The position numbers and the translations under genes are program-made. From Brevibacterium sediminis (GTDB lineage: Bacteria; Actinomycetota; Actinomycetes; Actinomycetales; Brevibacteriaceae), in NCBI RefSeq assembly GCF_013623905.1, contig NZ_JABKDD010000003.1, positions 62,001 through 126,000 of the forward strand: a DNA stretch of 64,000 nt, in the 5' to 3' direction. Under the pieces are notes generated by a model, which was not told where the DNA came from, did not search any database, and saw nothing but the letters and a program-made list of their open reading frames with translations. Positions 23,946 through 32,793 of this stretch are shown piece by piece (position 1 is the first letter of the stretch; each line of letters starts with the position of its first letter).

Positions 23946-26123
23946 TTACTCGTAGGTTTCCCCGGTCTTCGCGCGTTCGACCAGCGAGGCCGGCGGTGTG
24001 AAATGCTCGCCGTACTTCGCAGCCAGATCATTCGCCCGGTCGACGAAGCCGGCCAGACCGCCTTCGTACTGGTTGACGTACTGGAGCACGCCGCCGGTCC
24101 ACGCGGGGAATCCGATGCCGAAGATCGAACCGATGTTCGCGTCCGGCACCGAGGTGAGCACACCCTCGTCGAGGCATTTGATCGTCTCGATCGCCTCGGC
24201 GAAGAGCATCCGCTCCTGCAGATCGGCGAAGGGCTGATCATTCGATCCCGATTCGTACTTCTCGCGTACACCCTGCCACAGCGTGGTGCGTTTGCCGTTC
24301 TCGTCGTAGTCGTAGAAGCCGGCGCCGTCCTTGCGTCCGGTCCGTCCCTGCTCGACCATCCAGTCGAAGACGGCTTCGGAGGGGTGGGCTATCCAGGTGC
24401 CGCCAGCGGCCTCGACCGCGTCGCGGGTCTCCTTGTTGATCTTCTGCGACAGGGTCAGCGTCAGTTCGTCGAGCAGCTGCAGGGCACCGGTGGGGTACCC
24501 GGCCTGCAGTGCCGCCTGTTCCACGCTGGCCGGCTCCACGCCTTCGCCGACGGCGGCGACCGCCTCGGCGATGAAGGTGCCGATGACGCGGGAGGTGAAG
24601 AATCCGCGCGAGTCGTTGACGACGATCGGAGTCTTCCGGATCTGCTGCACGAGGTCGAAGGTGCGGGCGAGGACCTCGTCGGAGGTGTGCTCACCGCAGA
24701 TGATCTCGACCAGCGGCATCTTGTCGGCCGGCGAGAAGAAGTGGACACCGATGAAGTCCTTGTCCCGGGTGACGCCCTTGGCCAGGTCGGTGATCGGCAG
24801 GGTCGAGGTGTTCGAACCGAGGACCGCATCAGGCTCGACGATGTCCTGGATCTCCTGGAACACCTTCTGCTTGAGATCGACGGACTCGAAGACCGCCTCG
24901 ATGACGAAGTCGACACCGGCGAAATCCTCGGCCGAGGCACTCGGGGTGATCCGGTCGAGGACAGCTTGAGACTTCGCCTCGGTGGTCTTGCCCTTGGCCA
25001 AGGCCGATTCCTCACGCTTGGCGGCGTAAGCCTTGCCCTTCTCCGCATTGGCGAGCTCGACGTCCTTGAGGACGACCTCGATACCGGACTTCGCTGCGCT
25101 GTAGGCGATCGCCGCCCCCATCATTCCGGCACCGATCACGCCGAGCTTCTTCACCTGACGAGGTGTGACACCGTCAGGGCGCGAGCCGCCGGAGTTGATG
25201 TGGCCGAGGTCGAAGAAGAACGCCTTGATCATGTTCTTCGCCACCGGAGTATGGGTGACGTTGACGAAGTAGCGGGACTCGACCGTCAGCGCGGTGTCGA
25301 TGTCGACCAGTGCGCCTTCGACCGCAGCGGCGACCACAGCTCGCGGAGCCGGCATCGGCGCACCCTTGCCCTGTTTGCGCAGCAAGGACGGCAGCGCGGG
25401 AAGCATCGCGCCGATCTTCGGTGAGGACGGGGAGCCGCCGGGGATCTTGAAGCCCTTGACGTCCCACGGCTGCACAGCCTCGGGGTTGGCCTTGATCCAG
25501 GCCTTGGCCTTGGATTCGAGTTCGGCCGCGGGGGCGAGTTCGTCGATGAGGCCGAGCGCCTGGGCGTCGGCGGCCTTGAACTTCGTCGACGGCAGGATGG
25601 CCTTCTGCAGTGCGGTCTGGATGCCGAGCATGCGCACCGACCGGGCGACTCCGCCGCCGCCGGGCAGCAGGCCGAGTGAGACCTCGGGGAAGCCGAAGCG
25701 GGCGCTCGGGTTGTCATCGGCGGCGATCCGGTGGTGAGCAGCCAGGGCGAGTTCGAGTCCGCCGCCCAGTGCCGCACCACCGAGGGCGGCGACGACCGGC
25801 TTGCCGAAGGTCTCGAGGCGACGCAGCACCTTCTTGAGGTGTTCGACGGTCGCGAACTCCTCTTCGGCATTGGCCGGATCGGCCGCACGCAGCTTGTTGA
25901 GGTTTCCGCCGGCGAAGAAGGTCTTCTTCGGAGAGGTCAGCACGACGCCGGTGATGTCATCGACATTGGCTTCGAGCCACTCCACGGTCGCCTCCAGGGC
26001 AGCCGCGAAGTAGTCGTTCATGGTGTTGACCTTGGCACCGGGTTCGTCGATGACGACGGTGACGATGCCTTCGGCATCGGTGTTGCGCTGGTAGTCGGCA
26101 GCTGTGGTTTGAGTGTTCGTCAT
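23946..26123 (-). CDS. fadB: Fatty-acid oxidation multifunctional protein (enoyl-CoA hydratase / 3-hydroxyacyl-CoA dehydrogenase)
   Basis: Catalyses hydration of enoyl-CoA and NAD-dependent oxidation of 3-hydroxyacyl-CoA in beta-oxidation. The 725 residues comprise an N-terminal crotonase domain (1-300; AALGGAALGGGLELALA with Glu124, FGFPEVSLGLLPGGGG) and a dehydrogenase domain with the NAD motif GVIGAGMMGAAIA at about 328-340, then FFSPADKMPLVEII and a C-terminal domain repeat. The frame is open to 26189; the ATG at 26123, one base past the fadA stop and preceded by GAAAGGG, is chosen. Translationally coupled to fadA. Confidence 0.95.
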   Translation of the reverse strand: MTNTQTTAADYQRNTDAEGIVTVVIDEPGAKVNTMNDYFAAALEATVEWLEANVDDITGVVLTSPKKTFFAGGNLNKLRAADPANAEEEFATVEHLKKVLRRLETFGKPVVAALGGAALGGGLELALAAHHRIAADDNPSARFGFPEVSLGLLPGGGGVARSVRMLGIQTALQKAILPSTKFKAADAQALGLIDELAPAAELESKAKAWIKANPEAVQPWDVKGFKIPGGSPSSPKIGAMLPALPSLLRKQGKGAPMPAPRAVVAAAVEGALVDIDTALTVESRYFVNVTHTPVAKNMIKAFFFDLGHINSGGSRPDGVTPRQVKKLGVIGAGMMGAAIAYSAAKSGIEVVLKDVELANAEKGKAYAAKREESALAKGKTTEAKSQAVLDRITPSASAEDFAGVDFVIEAVFESVDLKQKVFQEIQDIVEPDAVLGSNTSTLPITDLAKGVTRDKDFIGVHFFSPADKMPLVEIICGEHTSDEVLARTFDLVQQIRKTPIVVNDSRGFFTSRVIGTFIAEAVAAVGEGVEPASVEQAALQAGYPTGALQLLDELTLTLSQKINKETRDAVEAAGGTWIAHPSEAVFDWMVEQGRTGRKDGAGFYDYDENGKRTTLWQGVREKYESGSNDQPFADLQERMLFAEAIETIKCLDEGVLTSVPDANIGSIFGIGFPAWTGGVLQYVNQYEGGLAGFVDRANDLAAKYGEHFTPPASLVERAKTGETYE

Positions 26124-26124
26124 G

Positions 26125-27333
26125 TCAGACCCTTTCGATGATCGTCGCGATGCCCATGCCTGCGCCGATGCACAGGGTGACGAGTCCACGCTTGAGGTCG
26201 CGGCGCTCGAGTTCGTCGAGGACAGTGCCCAGAATCATGGCCCCGGTGGCTCCCAGCGGGTGGCCCATGGCGATGGCTCCGCCGTTGACGTTGACCTTCT
26301 CGTGGGGGATGTTGAGATCCTTCATCCACTTGAGCACCACGGCTGCGAATGCCTCGTTGAGTTCGAACAGATCGATGTCATCGACGGTCATGCCGGCTTT
26401 GTCGAGGGCCTTCTTCGTCGCCGGAGTCGGACCGGTGAGCATAATCGTGGGTTCCGAGCCGGTGACCGCGGTGGAGACGATGCGGGCACGGGGTTTCATC
26501 CCCATCTTCTGGCCGACTTCCTCGTCGCCGAGGATGACCAGCGAGGCGCCGTCGACGATTCCCGAGGAGTTCGCGGCGGTGTGGACGTGGTCGATGGCTT
26601 CGATCCAGTGGTACTTCTGCAGAGCCACCTCGTCGAATCCGGTCTGTGCGGCGAGCTTGGAGAATGCCGGTGGCAGCTGCGACAGCGATTCGACGGTCGA
26701 GCCGGGACGCATGTGCTCATCGCGGTCGAGCACGGTGATGCCGTTGATGTCCTTGACCGGGATGATCGAGTTTTCGAAGAGGTTGTTCTCCCAGGCAGCA
26801 GCGGCACGCTTCTGCGATTCGGCGGCGAAGGCATCCACGTCTGCCCGGCTGAAGCCCTCTGTGGTGGCGATGAGGTCGGCACCGATGCCCTGCGGCACGA
26901 AGTACGTGTCATAGTTCGTCGTCGGATCCTGTGCCCAGGCTCCGCCGTCGGATCCCAGCGGCACACGGGACATCGATTCGACGCCTCCGGCGAGGACGAG
27001 GTTCTCGAAGCCGGAGCCGACCTTCTGGGCGGCGATGTTGACGGCTTCGAGCCCGGAGGCGCAGAAGCGGTTGACCTGAACGCCGGCGACGGACTCGTCG
27101 AGGCCAGCAACGATGGCGGCGACGCGGGCGATATCCGACCCCTGCTCGCCGACCGGGGACACAACGCCGAGGACGATGTCGTCGATGGCTTTGTCGTCGA
27201 GATCGGGGTTGCGCTCGCGAATGGCGTCGATGAGTCCGGTCACGAGATCGATGGGTTTGACGCTGTGCAGCGCTCCGCCGCGGTTCTTGCCGCGTGGGGT
27301 GCGCACTGCGTCATAGATGAACGCTTCGCTCAT
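26125..27333 (-). CDS. fadA: Acetyl-CoA C-acyltransferase (3-ketoacyl-CoA thiolase)
   Basis: Thiolytic last step of beta-oxidation. The 402 residues show the thiolase pattern: nucleophile Cys91 in [22 protein letters not shown], the NEAFA motif, [15 protein letters not shown] (His) and the C-terminal CIGAGMG Cys. First gene of fadAB; the fadB start follows by one base. The region upstream holds an ACTGA/TCAGT inverted pair at 27482-27499 that may bind a fatty-acid-responsive regulator. Confidence 0.95.
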   Translation of the reverse strand: MSEAFIYDAVRTPRGKNRGGALHSVKPIDLVTGLIDAIRERNPDLDDKAIDDIVLGVVSPVGEQGSDIARVAAIVAGLDESVAGVQVNRFCASGLEAVNIAAQKVGSGFENLVLAGGVESMSRVPLGSDGGAWAQDPTTNYDTYFVPQGIGADLIATTEGFSRADVDAFAAESQKRAAAAWENNLFENSIIPVKDINGITVLDRDEHMRPGSTVESLSQLPPAFSKLAAQTGFDEVALQKYHWIEAIDHVHTAANSSGIVDGASLVILGDEEVGQKMGMKPRARIVSTAVTGSEPTIMLTGPTPATKKALDKAGMTVDDIDLFELNEAFAAVVLKWMKDLNIPHEKVNVNGGAIAMGHPLGATGAMILGTVLDELERRDLKRGLVTLCIGAGMGIATIIERV

Positions 27334-27707
27334 GTGTTCCTCACAGTCTGAGGGCCTCGCACGGGATCTCGGTAGTGACCCCAGCGGACGACCCGATGTT
27401 GGGTTCCTGTGTCTGCTTCACGATTGCCGCCGGCCCGATTCCGTGCTCGAACGCGCGTGGTGTCTGGCGGAAATCGAGCTGACTGATCAATCGTTCAGTA
27501 GTGTGCCCTTCTATTGTCTACCAGTTTCCAGTGATGATCAACACATGGCATTCGAGCGGTTCGACGGGCCTTCCAACCCGAACTCAGCCCCTCTTCCAGG
27601 CCCTCATAGGACTGCTTTCGAGAGGCCCACCCGGAATGCCGATTAGCTTTGACGACAGAAGTGGTTATGATGAATCGACTTATCAGTTCTGATCCCCATG
27701 GAGAATC
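27334..27707. other. Gene-free stretch between fadA and the secreted protein
   Basis: No coding frame here looks real. It must hold the divergent promoters of fadAB and the secreted-protein gene. I see an inverted pair ACTGA (27482-27486) / TCAGT (27495-27499) around TCAATCGT, a possible TetR-type operator, and an AT-rich patch at about 27640-27690 with TTATGATGAATC just before the secreted-protein gene. Confidence 0.5.
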
Positions 27708-28112
27708 ATGTCCTTGACCACCCTTGCCCGCACGAAGACGGGTTCGAAGCTCATGGCACTGACCCTTGCTGTCGGCCTGCTCGCCGGCCCCATCGCCGTC
27801 GACGCGGCACCCGCCGAAGCTGCGACGAAGAAATGCGCAGTGAAGATGTCGAATTCGAAGCCCCGCCAGTACTCGAACACCTGGGTCAATGTCTCGAAGG
27901 TCGGCTCGAAGGCCAAGGTCGAGACCCTTGCCCACTACAAGACGACGAAGACGAAGAAGAAGGCCACTGCGTCGAAGAAGGGCAAGGCCTCTCTGAAGTA
28001 CTACATCTCCGGCGCTACCCCAGGTAAGGCTGTCAAGGTGACCGTGATGGCAAAGAAGGGCAAGACGACGTGGAAGTGCTCGACGTCGTTCAAACCGGTG
28101 AAGAAGCGCTGA
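27708..28112 (+). CDS. Small secreted lysine-rich protein with a terminal Cys pair
   Basis: I recognise no family. The 134-residue precursor has a classical signal peptide: basic start (RTKTGSK), hydrophobic core LMALTLAVGLLAGPIAV, and a likely cut after AEA or ADAAPAEA near residue 38. The mature part of about 95 residues is very basic (KTTKTKKKATASKKGKA) with exactly two Cys, at the beginning (KKCAVKM) and near the end (TWKCSTSF). They could close a disulfide around one beta domain. GGAG lies seven bases before the ATG. A strong terminator follows. Cell-wall or polyanion binding is a guess. Confidence 0.75.
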   Translation: MSLTTLARTKTGSKLMALTLAVGLLAGPIAVDAAPAEAATKKCAVKMSNSKPRQYSNTWVNVSKVGSKAKVETLAHYKTTKTKKKATASKKGKASLKYYISGATPGKAVKVTVMAKKGKTTWKCSTSFKPVKKR

Positions 28113-28160
28113 GCGCCTGACGATTCGCCTACAGGCCGAGGACGCAAGTAGAGATGCATA

Positions 28161-28202
28161 AGCCCCTCTCGATCCAGCATGTGCGTTGGATCGAGAGGGG
28201 CT
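28161..28202. terminator. 16-bp perfect hairpin between convergent genes
   Basis: Arms 28161-28176 and 28187-28202 are perfectly complementary (AGCCCCTCTCGATCCA on the left) around a ten-base loop. It lies between the secreted-protein stop and the convergent amidase stop, so it can end both transcripts. The AGCCCCTC core is reused in the hairpin at 32747-32786. Confidence 0.85.
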
Positions 28203-28258
28203 GTCGCCTGTCCGCCCGCGATGGGCGCTCCGGCAATCAGCCGGCTGAAGACCTCCTT

Positions 28259-29089
28259 TCAAATGCTTTCGACGCGAATGTCCTTCTCCAGACGCGAGTT
28301 ATTGAGAACGGGCAGTGAAGCGCGGATGTCCGTGATTCTGTCCGGATCGATGTCGGCGAAGATGATCTCTTCACCGCGCCCCGCCTCGGCGAGCAATTCA
28401 CCGTTCGGAGCAGCCACATACGAATGGCCGATCCCCGTCGGATTTCCTTCCTTCGCCGGTGCTTCCGTAACCGCGGGATCCGCCTGGTCACAGGCGAGCA
28501 CATAAGCTGTGGAGTCCAATGCCCTGGCTGGTCCCAAGAGCTTCCACTGTTCAACCTTGCCCGGACCGGCGCCCCACGAGGTCGCGAGGATGATCGCATC
28601 CGCTCCCGCTCGCGCTTGAGCGGTGAACAATGCGGGGAATCGCACGTCGTAGCAGATCGCCAGGCCGAAGGTCAGATCGCCGAGGCGGAATGTGCGAACC
28701 GACTCCCCTGCGGTCACCGAGTCCGATTCGCGGTGGCCGAAGGCATCGTAGAGATGGACCTTGTCGTAGTCGGCGCTGACCTCTCGACCGTCATCGATAC
28801 CGCGGACCACGAGACTATTGGTCACGGTCCCGTTGTCACCCGGGCGGAAGACGCCCACGGCGATCACAGTTTCGTTCTTCCGTGCGATCTCGGTAATCGA
28901 CTGAATCCACCCACCCTTGTCGTCCGCCGCCGCGCGCGCCAAATCGTGCCCGAAAGCGATCTGTGTGGCCTCGGGGAAGACCACGAGCTGCGCCCCTTCA
29001 ACCGCTGCAGCCGCAGTGTGGTCTGCGACCTTGTCGAGGTTCGCCTGCGGGTCTCCCGTCGAGTTCATCTGAACCAACGCGATCTTCAT
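28259..29089 (-). CDS. Carbon-nitrogen hydrolase (nitrilase superfamily)
   Basis: Amidase/nitrilase-fold enzyme of 276 residues that hydrolyses a non-peptide C-N bond. The catalytic Glu-Lys-Cys triad is visible: VFPEATQ (about 40), DYDKVHLYD (about 107) and LAICYDVRFP (Cys about 143). The tail after the barrel is short. The exact substrate is open; omega-amide, N-carbamoyl or ureido acids are typical. The frame starts at 29110, but AGAGGAGAG before the ATG at 29089 and the motif MKIALVQMNS set the start. It is divergent from a GntR gene and may be its target. Confidence 0.9.
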   Translation of the reverse strand: MKIALVQMNSTGDPQANLDKVADHTAAAAVEGAQLVVFPEATQIAFGHDLARAAADDKGGWIQSITEIARKNETVIAVGVFRPGDNGTVTNSLVVRGIDDGREVSADYDKVHLYDAFGHRESDSVTAGESVRTFRLGDLTFGLAICYDVRFPALFTAQARAGADAIILATSWGAGPGKVEQWKLLGPARALDSTAYVLACDQADPAVTEAPAKEGNPTGIGHSYVAAPNGELLAEAGRGEEIIFADIDPDRITDIRASLPVLNNSRLEKDIRVESI

Positions 29090-29140
29090 GTCTCTCTCCT
29101 CTGTATCCATGGTTGAATCGGATGTCTTCTGTGCGACGAA

Positions 29141-29156
29141 TGCTGGTTGTCCAGCA
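29141..29156. promoter_or_regulatory. Inverted repeat in the amidase/GntR divergent promoter
   Basis: TGCTGG and CCAGCA form a perfect 6-bp inverted repeat with a TTGT centre. It lies 52 bases upstream of the amidase start and 20 bases upstream of the GntR start. A regulator-binding role is inferred from its position only; it does not match the GTATAC-type element at 31406. Confidence 0.45.
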
Positions 29157-29175
29157 AACGACTAAGGTGGGTTGT

Positions 29176-29820
29176 ATGCAAACTTCGTCAGGTCCAGCCG
29201 CACGCCGGACAGCCTATGAGCGCCTGCGTGACCTCGTCCTGACGGATCCTGCGATTCAGGGAACCTTCCTGACCGAGGGGGATCTGGTCAAACGTTTCGG
29301 CCTGTCCCGGACTCCGATCCGCGAAGCGCTCATCATGCTTGCTTCCGACGGGCTCGTCGATCTCATTCCGCATCGTGGAGCCTATATTCGCCCCAGTGAC
29401 GATCGTGAGATCCGCGAGACGATGGAAGTACGACAGATGATCGAGCTCGACACAGCTCGACAGATCCTGGATTCCGGTGAAACTCCGGTTGCGGTCATGG
29501 ACGACCTCTATCGCCAACAGGTGGAGCTTCCCGTTTCTCCTGATACGATTCCCGATTTCATCAGTCTCGATCAGCGCTTTCACGCATCAATGGTCGACGC
29601 GGCAGGAAATCGTGTGCTCAGCGACATCTATACCCGCCTGCGAGTCAAGCACGTCCGCTTCGGAATCTCTGCGACGTGGACGAGCGCCGACCGACCAACG
29701 CAGGTACTCGATGAGCATTCTCGGATACTCGAGGCCCTCAAATCCGGCGACTACGATGCCACCGCCGCGGCGATCCGCGAACACATCGCACAAACTCAGA
29801 ACCTGCTGCTCTCCCGCTGA
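29176..29820 (+). CDS. GntR-family regulator with FCD ligand domain
   Basis: A 214-residue regulator. The winged helix covers about 10-75 (YERLRDLVLTD, DLVKRFGLSRTPIREALIML). The FCD domain (about 85-210) keeps the metal-site residues, Asp/His in LDQRFHASM and later His in DEHSRILEAL and REHIAQTQ. FCD regulators usually sense organic acids with a bound metal. It is framed by an amidase and an MHS transporter and probably controls both plus the DUF2848 pair. The ATG at 29176 follows AAGGTGGG; the longer frame from 28963 overlaps the amidase and is rejected. Confidence 0.92.
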   Translation: MQTSSGPAARRTAYERLRDLVLTDPAIQGTFLTEGDLVKRFGLSRTPIREALIMLASDGLVDLIPHRGAYIRPSDDREIRETMEVRQMIELDTARQILDSGETPVAVMDDLYRQQVELPVSPDTIPDFISLDQRFHASMVDAAGNRVLSDIYTRLRVKHVRFGISATWTSADRPTQVLDEHSRILEALKSGDYDATAAAIREHIAQTQNLLLSR

Positions 29821-29963
29821 GAACCTCAGACCTCGACGAGCAGGCTCTCTTCTCGGGCCGCCTACTCGAAGTCTGGCTTCGCAGTCGTCGATGACTCTGC
29901 ACCCCCGTCTGACTCACAGTGCCCCGGCAGCCGCGGGCCGCCGGAGCACATGGCTCATCGAAC

Positions 29964-31334
29964 TCAACGACTCGCAGCCACCTCGTCGACGGAGTCCGCC
30001 GAGCGCTGCGCGACTGCAAGCCTCTCAAGATGGTCGACGTCCTCCTGCACGTTGTTGTTGCGTCCCATGATCAGACCGATCAGCGTGAGAGTCACGGCTC
30101 CGGCCAAGTACACGGCTACCCAGACCCAGGTTCCGGTGTTGTCGAGCAGCAGCGTGAACATCATCGGAGCGATCGCCCCGCCGAGCACACCGGCGATGGT
30201 GTATGCCAGTGACGAACCTGTGTACCTCAGTCGAGGTGTGAACTGCTCGACGACAAACGCCGCCTGCGGCCCGTACATGAGCGAGTGGAAGAACAGGCCG
30301 ACGGGGATGCCGATGTACATCCAGGTGGCGTCTCCCGCTTCGAGCTTGGTGAAGAAGACGAAGGTCCACGCCACTGCGCCCACCGCAGCGACACCATAGA
30401 CAAGACGTCGGTTGATGATGTCCGAGAGATAGCCGGCCAGCGGGATGCAGATGACCTGGAAAGCTGAGCCGAGCATGACCGCGCCCAGCACCGTGGTCCG
30501 GTCGAGGTCGAGCACAATCGTGCCGTAGGCGAGGGTGAAGACTGTGAAGAGTGCGTAGGTGACATCGGGCCCGATACGGGCGAGGATCGCCGAGAACAGC
30601 GGGCGCGACTCGGTCTGCAGAAGTTCTGTGATCGGCTTCTCGGGACGCTCACCCGACTGTTCGACTGCCTTGAATACCGGGGTGTCTTCGAGCTTGAGAC
30701 GGATCCACAGACCGAAGAGCACGAGCACCGCCGACACGAGGAACGCCACACGCCAGCCCCAAGCGAAGAACTGCTCTTCGCTGAGGGCGAGAGTCAGACC
30801 CGCAAAGGCACCATTGGCCATGAGGTTGCCGGCCGGAGGTCCGATCTGAGCAGCTGACGACCAGAAGCCGCGATAGCGCGGATCTCCGTATTCGCTAGAC
30901 AGGAGGACAGCGCCGCCCCATTCACCGCCGACACCGATGCCCTGAGCGAAACGCAGGAGCACCAGTAAGAGCGGAGCCCACAGGGAGATGCTCTGGTAGG
31001 TCGGAAGGATGCCGATGAGACATGTCGAGACTCCGATGAGCACAAGAGTCCAGACCAGGACTTTCTTTCGACCGACTTTGTCGCCGAGGCGGCCGAAGAC
31101 GATTCCGCCCAACGGCCGAGAGACGTAGCCGACTGCATAGGTCGAGAAAGCCAACAGCACGCCGACCATCGGGTCGCCCGAAGGGAAGAAGAGCACGGGG
31201 AAGACGATGGCCGCCGCTGCCGAATAGATGGCGAAGTCGTACCACTCGAGCGTGGTGCCGCTCAGGCTGGCGGCGAATGCCTTGATGAGATCCTTCCGCG
31301 CCACCGGCGGACGGGTTGTTGATGCACTCTGCAT
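29964..31334 (-). CDS. MHS-type MFS transporter (organic-acid/proton symporter)
   Basis: A 456-residue permease of the metabolite:H+ symporter branch, which takes up dicarboxylates, shikimate, betaine-like and related acids. It shows the branch opening SLSGTTLEWYDFAIYS, motif A GRLGDKVGRKKVLV after TM2 and GIGVGGEWGGAVLLSSEY, which is diagnostic of MHS proteins. Twelve membrane helices. The frame is open to 31577; AAAAGGA five bases before the ATG at 31334 decides. It probably imports the substrate of the adjacent enzymes. It is convergent with GntR and divergent from DUF2848 across a clear operator. Confidence 0.93.
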   Translation of the reverse strand: MQSASTTRPPVARKDLIKAFAASLSGTTLEWYDFAIYSAAAAIVFPVLFFPSGDPMVGVLLAFSTYAVGYVSRPLGGIVFGRLGDKVGRKKVLVWTLVLIGVSTCLIGILPTYQSISLWAPLLLVLLRFAQGIGVGGEWGGAVLLSSEYGDPRYRGFWSSAAQIGPPAGNLMANGAFAGLTLALSEEQFFAWGWRVAFLVSAVLVLFGLWIRLKLEDTPVFKAVEQSGERPEKPITELLQTESRPLFSAILARIGPDVTYALFTVFTLAYGTIVLDLDRTTVLGAVMLGSAFQVICIPLAGYLSDIINRRLVYGVAAVGAVAWTFVFFTKLEAGDATWMYIGIPVGLFFHSLMYGPQAAFVVEQFTPRLRYTGSSLAYTIAGVLGGAIAPMMFTLLLDNTGTWVWVAVYLAGAVTLTLIGLIMGRNNNVQEDVDHLERLAVAQRSADSVDEVAASR

Positions 31335-31405
31335 AGCAATCCTTTTCATCTGTCTGGACAATGCTCGCCTGCGACTCTGCGGCAAGAACTGTGATTGCGC
31401 TAACA

Positions 31406-31422
31406 GTATACAGGCTGTATAC
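31406..31422. promoter_or_regulatory. GTATACA-GGC-TGTATAC operator
   Basis: A perfect 7+7 inverted repeat with a three-base centre, in the 138-base region between the divergent MHS transporter and DUF2848 genes. It overlaps a plausible -10 (TATACA) for the DUF2848 gene. Short-spaced palindromes of this kind are typical of GntR/FCD regulators, and the only such gene nearby is at 29176. Confidence 0.75.
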
Positions 31423-31472
31423 AATGAGACAACATCACGTGAAACCTCATCGACGACAAGGAAGAACACACG

Positions 31473-32153
31473 ATGCTTACCTTCGAACTCCCGGACAAGA
31501 CCACCGTTGACGTACACGTCGACAGGCTTCTCAACGCGGGCTATGCCGGTCGAAACCAAGAAGCGGTTCAGCATCACATTGACGAGTTGGCCGCTCTCGG
31601 AGTACCTGGCCCCAGCCAGGTGCCCGCCCTATACCCCGTGTCTCCTTACCTTGCTCAGCAGGCTGAGATCGTGACGGTCCAGCACGGAAAATCTTCTGGA
31701 GAGGCGGAATGGGCGCTGGTCGTATCGGACCGCGGCGTACTCATCACCGCAGCCAGCGATCAGACCGATCGCGACCTCGAAGTGTATGGAGTGGCATGGA
31801 GCAAGAATGCTGCACCGAACATTCTGGCCAAGCGTGCATGGGTCTATGAGGAAATTGCCGATCACATCGACGAGATCCGCATCGAGTCCTTCGTCACTGA
31901 TGCGGGTGGCGTCGAATCACAGCTTCAGGATGGAAGCTTTGCCGATCTGCTGCCTCCGAGCTATTGGCTTGACGAACTCAAGGCCAAGGAGGTCGCGCAG
32001 CCGGGCACCGTCCTCATCTCTGGCACCATCCCCATGGCTGAAGGTGTTGACCAGTTCGCCTCACTCTGGCGAGTGCGCCTGTTCGACCCGCGCACCGAGG
32101 ACAGCATCGAAATGTCCTACACCGTGGAAAAGATGCCTGAGCCGGTCGGGTGA
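31473..32153 (+). CDS. DUF2848-family protein
   Basis: A 226-residue cytosolic protein that I recognise as DUF2848. Family hallmarks include the N-terminal NAGYAGRNQEAVQHHIDEL (about 22-40), LYPVSPYLAQQAEIVTVQ, SDQTDRDLE and a tryptophan-containing W-Y-E-I-A-D-H stretch. Its biochemical activity is not established; the group is found beside amidohydrolase and ureido-acid genes. AAGGAAG precedes the ATG by eight bases. It forms a unit with the ureidoglycolate-lyase-like gene 77 bases downstream and is the best candidate for the unknown step of this catabolic island. Confidence 0.82.
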   Translation: MLTFELPDKTTVDVHVDRLLNAGYAGRNQEAVQHHIDELAALGVPGPSQVPALYPVSPYLAQQAEIVTVQHGKSSGEAEWALVVSDRGVLITAASDQTDRDLEVYGVAWSKNAAPNILAKRAWVYEEIADHIDEIRIESFVTDAGGVESQLQDGSFADLLPPSYWLDELKAKEVAQPGTVLISGTIPMAEGVDQFASLWRVRLFDPRTEDSIEMSYTVEKMPEPVG

Positions 32154-32230
32154 AGTGAACCGTGAAGTCTCCTTCCCGCTCTCACGTGACCTTGGGTCGG
32201 CGCGAGAACTCCGACCTCGCGGGGGACGGA

Positions 32231-32710
32231 ATGCTCGAGCTGACGCCGGAAGCCTTCGCGCCGTTCGGCAGGGTGATGGATTTCCACGCCCAGCAGGTGC
32301 CCGGTTCGTCAGCATTCCTGTCAGCAGCGACCTCGTTCTTCCGTGCTTCCCTTTTCGAACCAGGCGCCGACGGAACGACCGATCTGCTGTGGGTATCTTA
32401 CGACCGCGCAGAGCCACCGGAGGATTTCGAAGCGCATCTGCTCACGGAGCAGGCGCTCATTCCGATCACCGGTACGATCGTCCAGCACTTGTTCCGAGAC
32501 GATGTCGACGACGGAACGGTCAATCGGTTTCTTGTCCGCCCGGGGCAGGGAATCGTCATGTCTCCAGGCAGCTTTCACACGACGACGTCCGTCGATGGCG
32601 AAGCGCTGTGTCTGATGGTCAGCCGAGTGAGCACCACCGACGATCTCAGCCGCAGCCTGCAGACGGGTTGCCAAGCAAGTGAGACCGTCTTCGCTCCGCC
32701 TCCCGGCTGA
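32231..32710 (+). CDS. Ureidoglycolate lyase-like protein (AllA family)
   Basis: Cupin-like fold of the AllA family, which cleaves ureidoglycolate to glyoxylate and urea. From the ATG at 32231 it is 159 residues, the E. coli AllA length (about 160). The opening LTPEAFAPFGRVMDF and the closing block NRFLVRPGQGIVMSPGSFHT match the family; the loop before the final strand keeps an acidic, His-containing pattern. An upstream in-frame GTG at 32162 would add 23 residues without homology. GGGGGA precedes the chosen ATG. No allantoinase or allantoate genes are nearby, so the true substrate may be another ureido or hydroxy acid. Confidence 0.78.
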   Translation: MLELTPEAFAPFGRVMDFHAQQVPGSSAFLSAATSFFRASLFEPGADGTTDLLWVSYDRAEPPEDFEAHLLTEQALIPITGTIVQHLFRDDVDDGTVNRFLVRPGQGIVMSPGSFHTTTSVDGEALCLMVSRVSTTDDLSRSLQTGCQASETVFAPPPG

Positions 32711-32746
32711 GAGGGTCTCGCCTAACAGGCACTTCGGCCACGAGAA

Positions 32747-32786
32747 AGCCCCTCCCGCACCAGAGTCTGTCCTGGTGGGAGGGGCT
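32747..32786. terminator. Hairpin after the AllA-like gene, facing the tRNA
   Basis: AGCCCCTCCC (32747-32756) pairs with GGGAGGGGCT (32777-32786), and ACCAG with CTGGT inside it, leaving a two-base bulge and an eight-base loop. It can terminate the AllA-like transcript from one side and tRNA-Thr from the other. The outer AGCCCCTC matches the hairpin at 28161, at the opposite end of the same gene island. Confidence 0.8.
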
Positions 32787-32793
32787 GTTGCCG

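Noticed and set aside
27317-27646. 109-residue plus-strand frame in the fadA upstream region
   Set aside because: Starts inside fadA, has no ribosome site or domain, and covers a likely operator.
27495-28262. 255-residue minus-strand frame opposite the secreted protein
   Set aside because: Arg/His-rich shadow passing through a perfect terminator hairpin; the plus-strand frame has a signal peptide and ribosome site.
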